From positions 1 to 57,965 of the forward strand of contig RXIV01000012.1 of NCBI GenBank assembly GCA_003989085.1: a stretch of 57,965 bases of DNA. The letters are read 5' to 3'. The notes beneath the pieces were generated by a model, which saw only the letters and a program-made list of their open reading frames with translations, did not search any database and was not told where the DNA came from. The stretch comes from Candidatus Competibacteraceae bacterium (GTDB taxonomy: Bacteria > Pseudomonadota > Gammaproteobacteria > Competibacterales > Competibacteraceae). The translations under genes and the position numbers were made by a program. This document shows, one piece after another, positions 17,252 to 26,990 of the stretch (position 1 is the stretch's first letter; every line of letters starts with the position of its first letter).

Positions 17252-18492
17252 GACGCCGCCTTTTTCAACGTGACCTTACTTTCCACCTGGCCTTCCCGTT
17301 GTGTGGTGCGTACCTCCGCCTTCAGGCCGGGCTGTTGCTCCAGTTGTTGGCGGAGCCGATCCAGCACCGCCGGATTGCCGCCATCCAGCGCCAGATCAAT
17401 CTGCCCATCCCGGTAGCTGAGGCCGCGCAGAGTCAGTTCAGGAAAGCGGGACAATGGCTGCCCGCCCCGGTAAAGCAGGTCGAGAAACCCGCTATTGCCG
17501 CCGCTGGCTGGCGTCAGCTCCCGTAGGCGGGCCTCCAGCTGCGCTTTGGGATTAACGATCCGGGTCGCGCCGGGCACAGCGTCCTTGTAAATCTGCTCCA
17601 TACGAGTTTGCAGTACACCCAGTTCTTGTTTCAGTCGCCAGTAGTCATCCGCCTGGATCAGGCCCTGAACCAGTAGCCAGAGACCTGTCAGCGCCGCCAC
17701 TGCTCGCCACGGTCGCAACCGTCGACCCCAGTGTGCTTGTCGGCTGTACGGGCCTTGCAGCAGATTGAATGTGGCGGGAGGACCCACCGTGGCGAAGCAC
17801 TGGAGCAGGTCGGGTGAGTGATCCTCGATCTGCCATTCCAGATCAGTCTCGGCCAGTTCTGGCGGCGCCCCGCCCCACACCCGCAAGCGCTGTGGTTTAG
17901 CTTCGCCGGCTTCAGCCAGTGCTTGGTTGAGCATGAAATTTAGCGTTTCCCGTTCGGTGGCAAAGCCGTCCCAGCGTCCGGTTCGCACCACGGCCCGCTG
18001 CGCCTCCAGCGCCAGGCTCCAGTCACCCGGTTGCCAGGGCAGCAGCAGCACATCAGGGACGATGGCGACCGGGTTTAACTCTGCCTGGGTGCAGTGCTCG
18101 AGCCAGGCGCGCAATTCGGCATGAGCGACGGCCGCTACCGGTAGCCGACCCTCATCTGGAGCAGCCCCCAGCGCGAAATGCAGCGTCTCGATGTCGTCGG
18201 CCAGGCCATCTTCCAGTGCATAGGGAACAGCCCGCGCCCAGGTGGCCCGGTTGCGGCTGGGCAGGGGGAGCGGATGCAGAGTGACGCTTTCCCCCGGCGC
18301 TACCAGTAACAGTCGGACGTGAGCGGACTGCGCTGCCAGTTCGCTGAGAGGGCCGCGCTGGATTGCGCCATCGGGGGCGAGCCATTCAGCCTGATCGGGG
18401 GTGCTGAAGCGGAAGAAGCCAAGCGGGGTGGGCACGTCGTTTGCCGTTTCAGTCTTGGTTGCCAAAGCTGCGCCGCAGGACACGGACGCCAT
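17248..18492 (-). CDS. gspL: Type II secretion system protein L
   Basis: The cytoplasmic actin-like domain occupies roughly the first 240 residues (GESVTLHPLPLPSRNRATWA onward). It is followed by a single membrane helix (AVAALTGLWLLVQGLI) and a periplasmic ferredoxin-like domain with LRGLSYRDGQIDLALDG. GspL recruits the GspE ATPase to the platform. The start is uncertain: the ATG at 18492 overlaps gspK by 44 bp, and alternatives are TTG or GTG codons nearer the conserved TPLGFFRFS. Confidence 0.82.
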   Translation of the reverse strand: MASVSCGAALATKTETANDVPTPLGFFRFSTPDQAEWLAPDGAIQRGPLSELAAQSAHVRLLLVAPGESVTLHPLPLPSRNRATWARAVPYALEDGLADDIETLHFALGAAPDEGRLPVAAVAHAELRAWLEHCTQAELNPVAIVPDVLLLPWQPGDWSLALEAQRAVVRTGRWDGFATERETLNFMLNQALAEAGEAKPQRLRVWGGAPPELAETDLEWQIEDHSPDLLQCFATVGPPATFNLLQGPYSRQAHWGRRLRPWRAVAALTGLWLLVQGLIQADDYWRLKQELGVLQTRMEQIYKDAVPGATRIVNPKAQLEARLRELTPASGGNSGFLDLLYRGGQPLSRFPELTLRGLSYRDGQIDLALDGGNPAVLDRLRQQLEQQPGLKAEVRTTQREGQVESKVTLKKAAS

Positions 18493-19546
18493 TTTCATCA
18501 CGAAAAAAACTACTGTATAGCATCGCTCGCCCATCGCCCACCCGAGCTTCGGCTCGCAGCGAAAAATACTGGCTATCAACACTGAGTAACGCTTTAGTTG
18601 GCGCATCGACAGTTAGTTTGGCTGCGCTTAGAAACTCGTCGACGGTTTCATAAGGTTTAGCGACCTGATTTTCGGTTTTGCTTTCCTCGCGCAGCCGCTT
18701 GAGTTCTACCGGGTCTCCTGTTTCGCTTAACGCCGCCAGCACCGGAATTGGCGCGGTGTTGACGTTCAACGGCGTTCCAGGCGGCAAGGCGCAGACCAGC
18801 GGCGCCAGTTTGTCGTAGGCCTCGCGATCCACGCCCTTGACCAGTCGTAGCTCTGAAACGCTGACAAAGGGGTGATTGGCGGCCAGATAGGAGGGGGTCA
18901 TCGTCAGATAGTCGCTGTCCTCAGCGCCATCGGGGAACAGTACATCCGAGTCGGGATCAATCCAGTCAACAATGGCCTGGGCCAGTTCCGGTTTCAGTTC
19001 CAGACTGGTCAACAGCCGCTGCAAGATTTTGATCTGGGCTTCGTTGGGACCGGCCTTGCCGGTTTTCGGGCTGCCGGGATCGGTAAGCGATTTAGGTTTA
19101 TTGGCTGTGGATGAGGCCGATGAGGTGTCCGCGCCGGTGGCGGTGGACTCTCCTTCTTGCTGCGATACGTCCTCCGGCTTCTTATTGGGCGTGGGTTGCT
19201 GTGTTTCACCCGGGGCGGGTTGCCACAGATTGTTAAGGTTAAAGCAACCCTGCAAATCGCGGACGCGACCGGAGAGCGTACCGCCCTCGACTGGCAATGC
19301 CAGCGGCAGATTGGCCCATGCTTCGCCGGGATGATCAATTTTGTTGTTCTGGCGGTCGCGGATCAGGATCAGCAGGGCTTCCTGTTCGATGCCCAGGGTA
19401 TAGAGCCGAGCCTGTTGCTGGTGCAGCAACACGCCGCTGCGGCGGATGGCGAGTTGCTGCATCGAGGCCAGGCTGATCGCAGCGACGCTGGCGAGGAAGA
19501 CAATCAGTAGAACCGTGATCAGGGCGACGCCGGTTTGGCGGCGCAT
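18449..19546 (-). CDS. gspK: Type II secretion minor pseudopilin K
   Basis: The protein (365 aa) starts MRRQTGVALITVLLIVFLAS, a type IV prepilin-like signal in which GspK typically lacks Glu5. The large globular domain is typical of GspK: IVDWIDPDSDVLFPDGAEDSDY and LNVNTAPIPVLAAL. An inserted Pro/Ser/Thr-rich stretch at about residues 115-165 (ETQQPTPNKKPEDVSQQEGE and on) is unusual and likely disordered. I chose the start at 19546, just after the gspJ stop. GspK caps the pseudopilus tip with GspI and GspJ. Confidence 0.88.
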   Translation of the reverse strand: MRRQTGVALITVLLIVFLASVAAISLASMQQLAIRRSGVLLHQQQARLYTLGIEQEALLILIRDRQNNKIDHPGEAWANLPLALPVEGGTLSGRVRDLQGCFNLNNLWQPAPGETQQPTPNKKPEDVSQQEGESTATGADTSSASSTANKPKSLTDPGSPKTGKAGPNEAQIKILQRLLTSLELKPELAQAIVDWIDPDSDVLFPDGAEDSDYLTMTPSYLAANHPFVSVSELRLVKGVDREAYDKLAPLVCALPPGTPLNVNTAPIPVLAALSETGDPVELKRLREESKTENQVAKPYETVDEFLSAAKLTVDAPTKALLSVDSQYFSLRAEARVGDGRAMLYSSFFRDENGVRVLRRSFGNQD

Positions 19547-19553
19547 GGCGATT

Positions 19554-20177
19554 TCAGCCGGGAAGGAGCAGCAGGCGGGTAATTTCACCCCAATCCTCCA
19601 GGGTCAGGCTGATTTCCACAGCGCGGGGCAGCTGATCAGGTTTAGGTTTACGAGCTGGATCGCTCGAATTATCCGCAGGGGGCGGCCAGTCGTTGCGCCA
19701 GGTGTTATCTTGATCCAGAAAGCGCAATCGTAGCTCCCGAACTCGGTCCAGCAGCATCATCTCGTGGGGTTCGGCCAGCCCCCCCCGGTCCAGCACGGTC
19801 CAGTACAAGCGCCATAGCCGACCCTCCCGCAGCCGGTAGGCCACCCGTTGCAGCGTAGCGCGAGGCTGGCCTAGCGGATTGTCCCAGCCGGCGCGGGTGA
19901 ACAACAGGGCTTCGCTGTCCTGGACATTGCCGCGCAAGGCCGGTTGCGCTTCGCCGTACTCATCGCGGACGCCGCGTTGAACGACTTGTTCAAGGTCTTG
20001 CGCCAGCCGATAAAACGCCAGCTGCGTCATCGCCAGTCGGCGGTTTTCCGTTTCTACAGCGGCGCGGGTGAACAGCACATTGCTGAGTCCGCTGTAGGCG
20101 GCTATCGCCATAATGGCGAACACCGCCAGCGCAACCAGCAGTTCCAGCAGGGTAAAACCACGCGCCGGGGCGTTCAT
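19554..20177 (-). CDS. gspJ: Type II secretion minor pseudopilin J
   Basis: The prepilin peptidase site ARG-FTLLELLVALAVFAIMAI is at the N-terminus with Glu at +5. The body has the GspJ features QLAFYRLAQDLEQVVQRGVRD and LRFLDQDNTWRNDWPP. The ATG at 20177 overlaps the gspI stop (ATGA). The open frame extends upstream only as a shadow of gspI. Confidence 0.9.
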   Translation of the reverse strand: MNAPARGFTLLELLVALAVFAIMAIAAYSGLSNVLFTRAAVETENRRLAMTQLAFYRLAQDLEQVVQRGVRDEYGEAQPALRGNVQDSEALLFTRAGWDNPLGQPRATLQRVAYRLREGRLWRLYWTVLDRGGLAEPHEMMLLDRVRELRLRFLDQDNTWRNDWPPPADNSSDPARKPKPDQLPRAVEISLTLEDWGEITRLLLLPG

Positions 20178-20617
20178 GAGGCCGGTTTCGGCGTGGGTGG
20201 AGCCGGTGGCTGGCCGGCAGCATTGGGCGGTTTGGCTGGCGGTGGTTCCTTGGGTGGGGTGGCCCTGAAGGCCATCAGTTTGCTCAGCTCCGGGCCATTT
20301 TCGCCAGCGCGAACCGTCATCACCACCCGGCGCAAATCGGGATCTTCGGTTTTGGCGAAGCGGGCTTCCCAACGCCAGGCGCGACCCGCCAGATCGGCCT
20401 TGCCGGCGCGGCTGCCCTCCTCCGACCAAGGTTTGGCGTCGAGCAGCAGTTGATTCACCTGATTGAGCGCAACCCAACTGGCGAAGGTTTGCTCACGCAG
20501 AACGGAGACCGTTTCGATGCTTTGGGTGGCGGCGCGGATGATCGCACTCATTGCAATCGCCAGCACCGCCAGCGCCACCAGCACCTCCAGCAGGGTGAAA
20601 CCGGCCCGGTGCTTCAC
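20174..20617 (-). CDS. gspI: Type II secretion minor pseudopilin I
   Basis: Translation starts at a GTG (20617) that overlaps the gspH stop as GTGA, giving VKHRAGFTLLEVLVALAVLA with a classical prepilin cleavage site. The 147-aa product ends in a Pro-rich tail (TPPKEPPPAKPPNAAGQPPA and on), longer than usual for GspI and presumably flexible. Confidence 0.88.
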   Translation of the reverse strand: MKHRAGFTLLEVLVALAVLAIAMSAIIRAATQSIETVSVLREQTFASWVALNQVNQLLLDAKPWSEEGSRAGKADLAGRAWRWEARFAKTEDPDLRRVVMTVRAGENGPELSKLMAFRATPPKEPPPAKPPNAAGQPPAPPTPKPAS

Positions 20618-21120
20618 CGTTTCACCTCGCCAACGGTTATCCGGCCTAGAGCATCGCCGGCGACCCGATAGAGCGGCGCGTTCGGCCCCTGTGCGTCGGC
20701 CAGGCCAAATATCGCGACAAACTCGGTGGCCTCGCCGCTGTTGAGCAACCACACCTGCGGCCCGCCAGCAGCCCGCAAATCCACCGGACGGTTTTCAACC
20801 CAGAGGCTTAGGGTGAGATCGTCAGGCAATTCGTGGCGGATCAGCAACGCTTCGGCGGCAGGGGATTGCCATGCGCCTTTTTCATTCTGACTGAGCAACA
20901 CATAGCCGTTGCGGCTAAAGCGGACGCCGCGCACTTCGCCGCGCAGGATGGCTTCCTGTTGGTGCAGCTCCAGCAGCGCCGCTAGGCGTTGTCCTTCTTC
21001 GGCCAATCGATCCCGTGACCCGCCGCCTACCGACAGCACCGCAAAACTGGTGATGATGCCGATGAGCACCATGACCACCATGACTTCCAGTAGGGTAAAA
21101 CCGCGCGGCCATCGCTTCAT
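20614..21120 (-). CDS. gspH: Type II secretion minor pseudopilin H
   Basis: The 168-aa protein starts MKRWPRGFTLLEVMVVMVLI, a prepilin signal with Glu at +5. It continues as a GspH/FimT-type globular domain (LAALLELHQQEAILRGEVRG). The gene is 30 bp after gspG and overlaps gspI. Confidence 0.88.
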   Translation of the reverse strand: MKRWPRGFTLLEVMVVMVLIGIITSFAVLSVGGGSRDRLAEEGQRLAALLELHQQEAILRGEVRGVRFSRNGYVLLSQNEKGAWQSPAAEALLIRHELPDDLTLSLWVENRPVDLRAAGGPQVWLLNSGEATEFVAIFGLADAQGPNAPLYRVAGDALGRITVGEVKR

Positions 21121-21150
21121 CGTGATGCTTTGACGCCTCAGCGGTCGGTT

Positions 21151-21606
21151 TCATTCGTCCAGATTCCAGTTGCCGACATCGGCGTCTACTCCCTCGCCGC
21201 CCGGTTGACCATCCGCGCCCAGTGAGTAGATATCGATATCGCCATGTTGTCCAGGGCTGAGGTACTGATACGGCTTGCCCCAAGGGTCTTTGGGCAACTT
21301 GTCCAGATAGCCGCCATCTTGCCAGTGAGCGGCGTCGGCAGGTTTTTGCACCAGCGCCTCCAGTCCCTGCTCGGTGGTTGGGTAGCGGTAATTGTGCAGT
21401 CGGTACAAGTCGAGCTGATTCTTGATCACCCGGATATCCTGCTTGGCCTTGACGATGCGGGCCTTGTCCGGGTTATCCATGATGCGCGGCACTACGACCG
21501 CCGCCAGAATACTGAGAATTACCACCACGACCATCACTTCGATCAGGGTGAAACCACGTAAATAGCGCGGGAAGCGCCGCTGGCGCGGGAAAAGTGTGGT
21601 CATCAT
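21151..21606 (-). CDS. gspG: Type II secretion major pseudopilin G
   Basis: The mature form begins after the prepilin site LRG-FTLIEVMVVVVILSI. The C-terminal half has the GspG signature LPKDPWGKPYQYLSPGQHGD and calcium-site segment LGADGQPGGEGVDADVGNW. The ATG at 21606 has a GGAG ribosome binding site 7 bases upstream; the longer open frame is not supported. It is the first gene of the G-H-I-J-K-L-M-N run. The gspC, D, E, F and O genes are not in the window. Confidence 0.93.
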   Translation of the reverse strand: MMTTLFPRQRRFPRYLRGFTLIEVMVVVVILSILAAVVVPRIMDNPDKARIVKAKQDIRVIKNQLDLYRLHNYRYPTTEQGLEALVQKPADAAHWQDGGYLDKLPKDPWGKPYQYLSPGQHGDIDIYSLGADGQPGGEGVDADVGNWNLDE

Positions 21607-21652
21607 CGGGAATCTCCGAAAGCCGGTTGACCGAAACAATAGGCGCAGTGGT

Positions 21653-22246
21653 TCAGGCGCGACCCAGCCGGTACAGGGCAATTTCACCAAGCAGGTTGGG
21701 CCACAGGTGCGGCCAGGACCGGGGTTGATGGGCGTGATCCAGCACCATGCGTTGCAGAATGTCGATGCGCTTGCGCCGGCACAGTTCCTCGAAATCGCGC
21801 AAGGTGAAGAGATGCACGTTCGGCGTGTTGTACCACTGGTAGGGCAAAGTCTTGACCACCGGCATCAGTCCGTGCAGGGCAATCTGCAACCGGCAACGCC
21901 AGAAACCGAAATTGGGGAAGGTGACAATGCCTTGCCGACCCACCCGCAGCATTTCATCCAGCAGCGACTCAGTGTGCTTCACGGCCTGCAAGGTCTGGGT
22001 CATGATCACATAGTCGAAGCTGCTATCGCCAAAATCCGCTAGCCCAGCCTCAAGATCGGCATGGATCACGTTGACCCCGGCCTGAATACATCGGACCAGG
22101 TTGGCGGCGTCAATTTCCAGACCATAGCCGCTGACCTGCCGGTGGTTGTGCAGATAAGCCAGTAATGCGCCATCGCCGCAACCCAAGTCCAGCACCCGCG
22201 CTCCGGGGCGAATCCACTCGCTGATCAGCTCCAGCTCAGGCCGCAT
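21653..22246 (-). CDS. metW: Methionine biosynthesis protein MetW
   Basis: The 197-aa protein is a class I SAM-methyltransferase-like fold with motif [16 protein letters not shown] and the MetW segment [20 protein letters not shown]. MetW works with MetX in methionine synthesis. Its start overlaps the end of metX by 11 bp, so the two should be co-translated. Confidence 0.93.
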   Translation of the reverse strand: MRPELELISEWIRPGARVLDLGCGDGALLAYLHNHRQVSGYGLEIDAANLVRCIQAGVNVIHADLEAGLADFGDSSFDYVIMTQTLQAVKHTESLLDEMLRVGRQGIVTFPNFGFWRCRLQIALHGLMPVVKTLPYQWYNTPNVHLFTLRDFEELCRRKRIDILQRMVLDHAHQPRSWPHLWPNLLGEIALYRLGRA

Positions 22247-23429
22247 GCGCGTTCACCTCGCGGGCGACCCGCGCCAGATAGCCGCGCAGGATGTCGTGAT
22301 ACAGCGGGATCGGCATTAGAAAGGCGTCGTGCCCGTAAGCCGAGGGAATTTCGGCGTAGCTCACTTCACGCCCCGCCTGCACCAGCGCCTGTACGATTTC
22401 CCGCGAGCGGGTCGGCGCAAACCGCCAGTCGCTGGTGAAGGAAATGACCAGAAACCGCGCCAGAGTTCGGTGGAAGGCCGCTGCAAGATCATGGTCAAAA
22501 TCGGCGGCCGGGTCGAAATAATCGAGGGTTTTAGTCATGAGCAGGTAGGTGTTGGCGTCGAAGCGGTCGACAAAGGCATGACCCTGATGGCGTAGATAGC
22601 TTTCTACCTCGAACTCGGTATCAAAGTTGAAGTTAGGTTTGCCCTCGCGCAGCTCGCTGCCAAACTTGGCCCGCATCCCTTCTTCGGACAGGTAAGTGAT
22701 ATGGCCGAGCATCCGCGCCAGCATCAGCCCGCGTCGAGGCACTACCCCAAACTCGTAGTAGTGGCCGTGGTGGAAGTCGGGATCAGACAGGATCGCTTGG
22801 CGGGCGACTTCATTGAAGGCGATGTTCATGGCCGACAGGCGCGGCGCGGCGGCAATGATCAGGGCATGGCGCACTCGATCGGGAAAAGTGATTGCCCACT
22901 GCATGGCTTGCATCCCGCCCAGGCTGCCGCCAATCACTGCCGCCCACTGTCGGATGCCCAGCTGGTCGGCCAGTCGCGCTTGGCTGCGCACCCAGTCCTT
23001 GACCGTGACAATGGGAAAGTCCGGACCGTAGGGCTTACGGGTGTCGGGATTGATCACGGTCGGGCCAGTCGATCCTTTGCACCCACCCAGATTGTTGCAG
23101 CACACCACGAAGAATTCACGGGTATCCATCGCTTTGCCGGGGCCGATGCAGTTGTCCCACCAGCCGGGTTTGCTCAGATCGGCATCCTGGTGATAACCGG
23201 CGACATGATGATCGCCTGACAACGCATGGCAGATCAGCAGCGCATTGCTGTGGTCGGCATTCAGGGTTCCATAGGTTTCATACACCAGTTCATAAGTATT
23301 CAGCATCCGCCCGCAGTCCAGAGCCAGCGCTTCGGTGAAATGGGCGGTTTGCGGGATGACCGGTCCGACGGAGTCCGGGGGAAAAGTAGGCGGCGTGGGC
23401 GGCATTGCGGCTCTGACCGTGGCTGTCAT
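22236..23429 (-). CDS. metX: Homoserine O-acyltransferase MetX
   Basis: This alpha/beta hydrolase-fold protein carries [18 protein letters not shown] as oxyanion-hole region, the nucleophile elbow [13 protein letters not shown] and a C-terminal YGHDAFL segment that supplies the catalytic His. It acylates L-homoserine as the first committed step to methionine. MetX proteins paired with MetW in gammaproteobacteria often use succinyl-CoA; the sequence alone does not settle acetyl or succinyl. The start is uncertain: ATG at 23429 or 23405, neither with a strong ribosome binding site. Confidence 0.92.
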   Translation of the reverse strand: MTATVRAAMPPTPPTFPPDSVGPVIPQTAHFTEALALDCGRMLNTYELVYETYGTLNADHSNALLICHALSGDHHVAGYHQDADLSKPGWWDNCIGPGKAMDTREFFVVCCNNLGGCKGSTGPTVINPDTRKPYGPDFPIVTVKDWVRSQARLADQLGIRQWAAVIGGSLGGMQAMQWAITFPDRVRHALIIAAAPRLSAMNIAFNEVARQAILSDPDFHHGHYYEFGVVPRRGLMLARMLGHITYLSEEGMRAKFGSELREGKPNFNFDTEFEVESYLRHQGHAFVDRFDANTYLLMTKTLDYFDPAADFDHDLAAAFHRTLARFLVISFTSDWRFAPTRSREIVQALVQAGREVSYAEIPSAYGHDAFLMPIPLYHDILRGYLARVAREVNAHAA

Positions 23430-23543
23430 GTTCTTGGGGCGGGGAAGTCTAATGGGCGCTGGGCTTGGCGGCAAGGAACGCCCGGAAAGCAGCCCCATCC
23501 AATTCGGTCTGTTTTGCCATCAGGCCGTCGCTCTCCGCCGTGT

Positions 23544-24533
23544 TCAGGAGGTCTCCAGCAACTGGCGGACCTGGGTTTTCTGTTCGGTGGTCAGTTGTGC
23601 GGCAAGCTGTTGCTGGAACTGCCGGGCGTCGGCATCGCCCTGCGCCGCCGCACGGGAAAACCAAACATAGGCCATCGCCAGATCTCTAAGAATGCCGGCT
23701 TGACCTTCAGCGTACATCACCCCCAGATTGAACTGGGCCGGCGCGTAGCCATCTGCGGCGGCAGCCTGATACCAGCGCAAGGCTTCCTGGAAGTCCTGAC
23801 GCACCCCATGACCCTCGGCGTACAGAGCGCCCAGGTTGACCTGGGCCGGCGCGTGACCTTGTTCAGCCGCCTTGCGGTACCACTGCACGGCTTCCTGGAG
23901 GTACAGCGTTCCCGGACTTTGCTCATACAGCAGTCCCAGGCTGAACTGGGCCGGTGCGTTGCCCTGGTCGGCGGCCCGGCGATACCAGTGCATCGCTTTA
24001 TCGAAGTTGCGGGCTACGCCTTGACCCTCAACATACATCGCGCCCAGATTGAACTGCGCCAGCGCATCGCCTTGCTCGGCGGCCTGGGCATACCAGTGAA
24101 CGGCTTCCTCTTCATCCTGTGGCCCGCCCTCGCCGGCGACGCACATGACCCCCAGGTTGACCTGGGCGGAAATATGGCCCTGTTCTGCTGCCTGGCGATA
24201 GTACTGTCGCGCTTCCGCGTAGTTGCCTTCAGCGTAGTTTTCCTCACCTTGGTAAAAATCCTGTTGCGCTTTGGTTCGGGCGCGGCTCACCGGTTCGCCG
24301 TGGTCGTTGAAACGCTTCGCGGCGCCGGGATGACGAGCGCCACCCGAGCTCCAATCGCCTAGCCGCAGTTTACGGTGGCGGTAGCGCAGGCGGGCCTGAT
24401 AGACAAACACGCCGACGATGATGAGCAATACGCCGCAGGCCTTGCCCAGGATCGGGTCGGTGCCAGTCACCGCCAATACGCCGACGAGAACATAACCATA
24501 AGGAAGGACTTCGTAGATGGGTTTCGGGATCAT
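23544..24533 (-). CDS. Membrane-anchored Sel1-repeat (TPR-like) protein
   Basis: The protein (329 aa) has two N-terminal membrane segments (about residues 8-45: YGYVLVGVLAVTG and GVLLIIVGVFVYQ) and then six or seven Sel1 repeats of about 36 residues with the AxxxGxxxAQxNLGxxYxxGxGV pattern. Such repeats form a solenoid for protein-protein contacts. An AGGAG ribosome binding site precedes the ATG at 24533. One repeat (LLYEQSPGTLYLQEAVQWYR) diverges. No specific partner can be named. Confidence 0.85.
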   Translation of the reverse strand: MIPKPIYEVLPYGYVLVGVLAVTGTDPILGKACGVLLIIVGVFVYQARLRYRHRKLRLGDWSSGGARHPGAAKRFNDHGEPVSRARTKAQQDFYQGEENYAEGNYAEARQYYRQAAEQGHISAQVNLGVMCVAGEGGPQDEEEAVHWYAQAAEQGDALAQFNLGAMYVEGQGVARNFDKAMHWYRRAADQGNAPAQFSLGLLYEQSPGTLYLQEAVQWYRKAAEQGHAPAQVNLGALYAEGHGVRQDFQEALRWYQAAAADGYAPAQFNLGVMYAEGQAGILRDLAMAYVWFSRAAAQGDADARQFQQQLAAQLTTEQKTQVRQLLETS

Positions 24534-24802
24534 GGTGGAACTCCTGAAGCGAAACGGAACTTCTGAAGCGGACTTGATAACCTCTGGCCGGCTGAGTCCG
24601 TCGCTAGAGCGGATCATCCAGCAACATCGCACAGGCAGCGGCAGGATTGGCGAAAAATCCATGTCCGTTCACTCTGTCACGGTTGCGAAAAAGATAAACC
24701 AAGAATAACAGGCTCAGGCGACTTTGCATCAGCGCTGTTGTATCGCGACCGGATCAGACGGAGGAATCGTCGCAGGCGGAAGAACAGTCAGCCCGGTGAG
24801 CA

Positions 24803-25765
24803 TCAGGAAACAACCGGTAAGGTTGAGGCAGTACGGTTCGCACCCGCGCCGCTCTTGTCCACCAGACGCAGAAACAATTCTTCCAGCCGGTTTGCTTTAT
24901 TACGGAGACTGGCAATCTCAATCCCGCGTTCCGACAATTCCCGAAACAACGTGTTAATGCCCAATTCCTTGGCCACATCTACCTCTAGCGCCCACTCATC
25001 GAGCCGCCGCAATGGATAACCGGGAATTTCGGGGGTTTGTAACAAAGGATTGCGCAAGTTCAGGACAAAAGTTTCGACATGCAGCCGACTGAGTAAAGTC
25101 TGCATTCCGGTATTCTCGATGATCGCGCCCTGGTCAATAATAGCGATATGGCGGCACAGGCTTTCCGCTTCTTCCAGGTAATGCGTGGTGAGAATAATTG
25201 TCACGCCTTGCCCGTTAATTTCACGCAGAAAATCCCACATCGAGCGACGGATTTCGATGTCCACCCCGGCAGTTGGCTCGTCGAGGATCAGCAGTTTCGG
25301 TTCATGCACCAGGGCACGGGCGATCATCAATCGTCGCTTCATCCCGCCAGACAACTCTCTCGCCATTTCCTGGCGCTTGTCCCACAACCCCAGTTGCTTC
25401 AGACAGATTTCAGCGCGCTCACGGGCGCGGGAGCGGGGAATGCCATAATAGCCAGCCTGATTAATGACGATTTCGGCGGTCGGTTCGAATTGATTGAAGT
25501 TGAATTCCTGCGGCACCAGACCAATGCAGTGTTTGGCGGCAGACAATTCCTGATCCAGATCATGGCCGAAGATTTTTACGCTGCCGCTGGTTTTTCTCAC
25601 CAGCGAACTGGCAATGCCAATCGTCGTGGATTTACCAGCGCCATTTGGGCCAAGCAGGGCGAAAAACTCCCCATCGGCGACTTCCAGATCAATGCCGCGC
25701 AAGGCTTCAAAACCATTCGCGTAGGTTTTACGCAGATTACGGAGTGTCAATGCGGGAAGCGTCAT
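24803..25765 (-). CDS. ABC transporter ATP-binding protein, YadG-like
   Basis: The 320-aa protein has Walker A GPNGAGKST, Q-loop GLVPQEFNFNQ, signature LSGGMKRRL, Walker B LLILDEPTAGVD and the H-loop TTHYLEEAE. It belongs to the ABC-2 exporter ATPases (YadG group). The usual partner permease (YadH-like) is not on either side: downstream is a 269-bp gap and then the Sel1 gene on the same strand. Upstream, 15 bp away, is apbE. Confidence 0.88.
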   Translation of the reverse strand: MTLPALTLRNLRKTYANGFEALRGIDLEVADGEFFALLGPNGAGKSTTIGIASSLVRKTSGSVKIFGHDLDQELSAAKHCIGLVPQEFNFNQFEPTAEIVINQAGYYGIPRSRARERAEICLKQLGLWDKRQEMARELSGGMKRRLMIARALVHEPKLLILDEPTAGVDIEIRRSMWDFLREINGQGVTIILTTHYLEEAESLCRHIAIIDQGAIIENTGMQTLLSRLHVETFVLNLRNPLLQTPEIPGYPLRRLDEWALEVDVAKELGINTLFRELSERGIEIASLRNKANRLEELFLRLVDKSGAGANRTASTLPVVS

Positions 25766-25780
25766 GGCGGGATAGCGGGA

Positions 25781-26917
25781 TCACGGTTGTTGAGGCACAA
25801 GGTACGGTTCAAATTCCGGCGTATAGCGTTCCTGAAAAGCGCCATCAGAGCCAACCAGAATAAAAAACGCCGCCAGATGATGCTCGCTTGCCAGGCGGAA
25901 GCCGAACTCTGGCCCGGCAGCCATCAATGCAGTCGCGGTTCCATCCGCTGACATGGAACGGTCGCTGATCACCGTGACCGACGCCACGGTCTGTAGAACC
26001 GGCCGGCCCGTCCGGGGATTGATGAGGTGGGAGTAACGCTGCCCGTTCTGTTCAAAGAAATTGCGGTAGTCGCCGGACGTGGAGATGCTGTGATCGCCCA
26101 ATCGCACCAACCGTTCTACCGCCCGCTGACCGGGGGCCGGCTGTTCAACGGCAATCGTCCAGGGCTGGCCTTTGCCGTTGTGGCCCTTGGCGCGGACTTC
26201 GCCGCCGATGGAAAGCAGAGCATCATTGAATCCTGCCGCAGTTGCCAGCGCCGCCAGTTGGTCAACACCATAGCCTTTGGCGATGGCCGACAGATCAACA
26301 TAAAGATCGGGCCGATCCTTCTTTAAGGCCGGCGGCGCTTCACGGGTATGCAAGCGCCAGTAGCCAACCCGCTCACGGGCCTGGGTAATGGCGGCATCGG
26401 AGGGAACCTGATCATGGCGCGGTTCTGGTCCAAATCCCCACAGGTTGACCAGCGGCCCAACAGTAATATCGAACGCGCCGCCGCTGAGTTCGCTAATCTG
26501 CAAGCCCTCGGCGACCACCTGATACAGTTCTGGCGATACCGTGATCCAGTCGGCGCTGGGGTTGCGGTTGAAGCGCGACAGTTCCGAGTTCGGGTCATAG
26601 GTGGACATCTGCTGGTTGACGCGGGCCAGCAGGGTTTCCACTTGGGTTTTGAAATCGGCGGGAACGGTCTGATCCGGTCCCGGAACCAGCTTGAGATCAT
26701 AGCTGGTTCCCATCGTGGAGCCGGAGATGCGGACTGTCGGATCGGGCGGCGGCTTTTCGCAGCCGGTTAGAATGAGCGCTGTCAACAGCAGTAGTCCGTA
26801 ACTGGCAATTTTTGTCGCACGCCCGGCAATGGCGATGTACCCGTTGTTTTTCACGAAAGCACGGCTACCTTTGAGGTTGAAGGCTAAAGGGTTAAGGTTA
26901 AAAGTTCGGTCTTTCAT
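25781..26917 (-). CDS. apbE: FAD:protein FMN transferase ApbE, lipoprotein
   Basis: The ApbE domain is clear: ISGSTMGTSYDLKL, DITVGPLVNLWGFGP, YVDLSAIAKGYGVDQLA, DALLSIGGEVRAKG and the metal-binding HLINPRTGRP. It attaches FMN to flavoproteins such as Nqr/Rnf subunits, or acts as a flavin trafficking protein. The N-terminus has a lipobox (LLLLTALILTGC). The ATG at 26917 gives an odd 30-residue leader before the signal; a GTG at 26854 would give a more normal signal peptide. It is divergent from the CoA-transferase operon, 73 bp apart. Confidence 0.9.
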   Translation of the reverse strand: MKDRTFNLNPLAFNLKGSRAFVKNNGYIAIAGRATKIASYGLLLLTALILTGCEKPPPDPTVRISGSTMGTSYDLKLVPGPDQTVPADFKTQVETLLARVNQQMSTYDPNSELSRFNRNPSADWITVSPELYQVVAEGLQISELSGGAFDITVGPLVNLWGFGPEPRHDQVPSDAAITQARERVGYWRLHTREAPPALKKDRPDLYVDLSAIAKGYGVDQLAALATAAGFNDALLSIGGEVRAKGHNGKGQPWTIAVEQPAPGQRAVERLVRLGDHSISTSGDYRNFFEQNGQRYSHLINPRTGRPVLQTVASVTVISDRSMSADGTATALMAAGPEFGFRLASEHHLAAFFILVGSDGAFQERYTPEFEPYLVPQQP

Positions 26918-26990
26918 CGTTCCGTGTCTCCCGCGGATCAGCTTAAAAAACAGTCCCTGTTTCCCGAAACCACCCGTAAAGGGAATCCGC

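Noticed and set aside
24534..24802. Possible regulatory RNA or small gene in the 269-bp gap before the Sel1 gene
   Set aside because: There is only a short imperfect direct repeat around the ribosome binding site (CTGAAGCG twice) and small open frames without ribosome binding sites.
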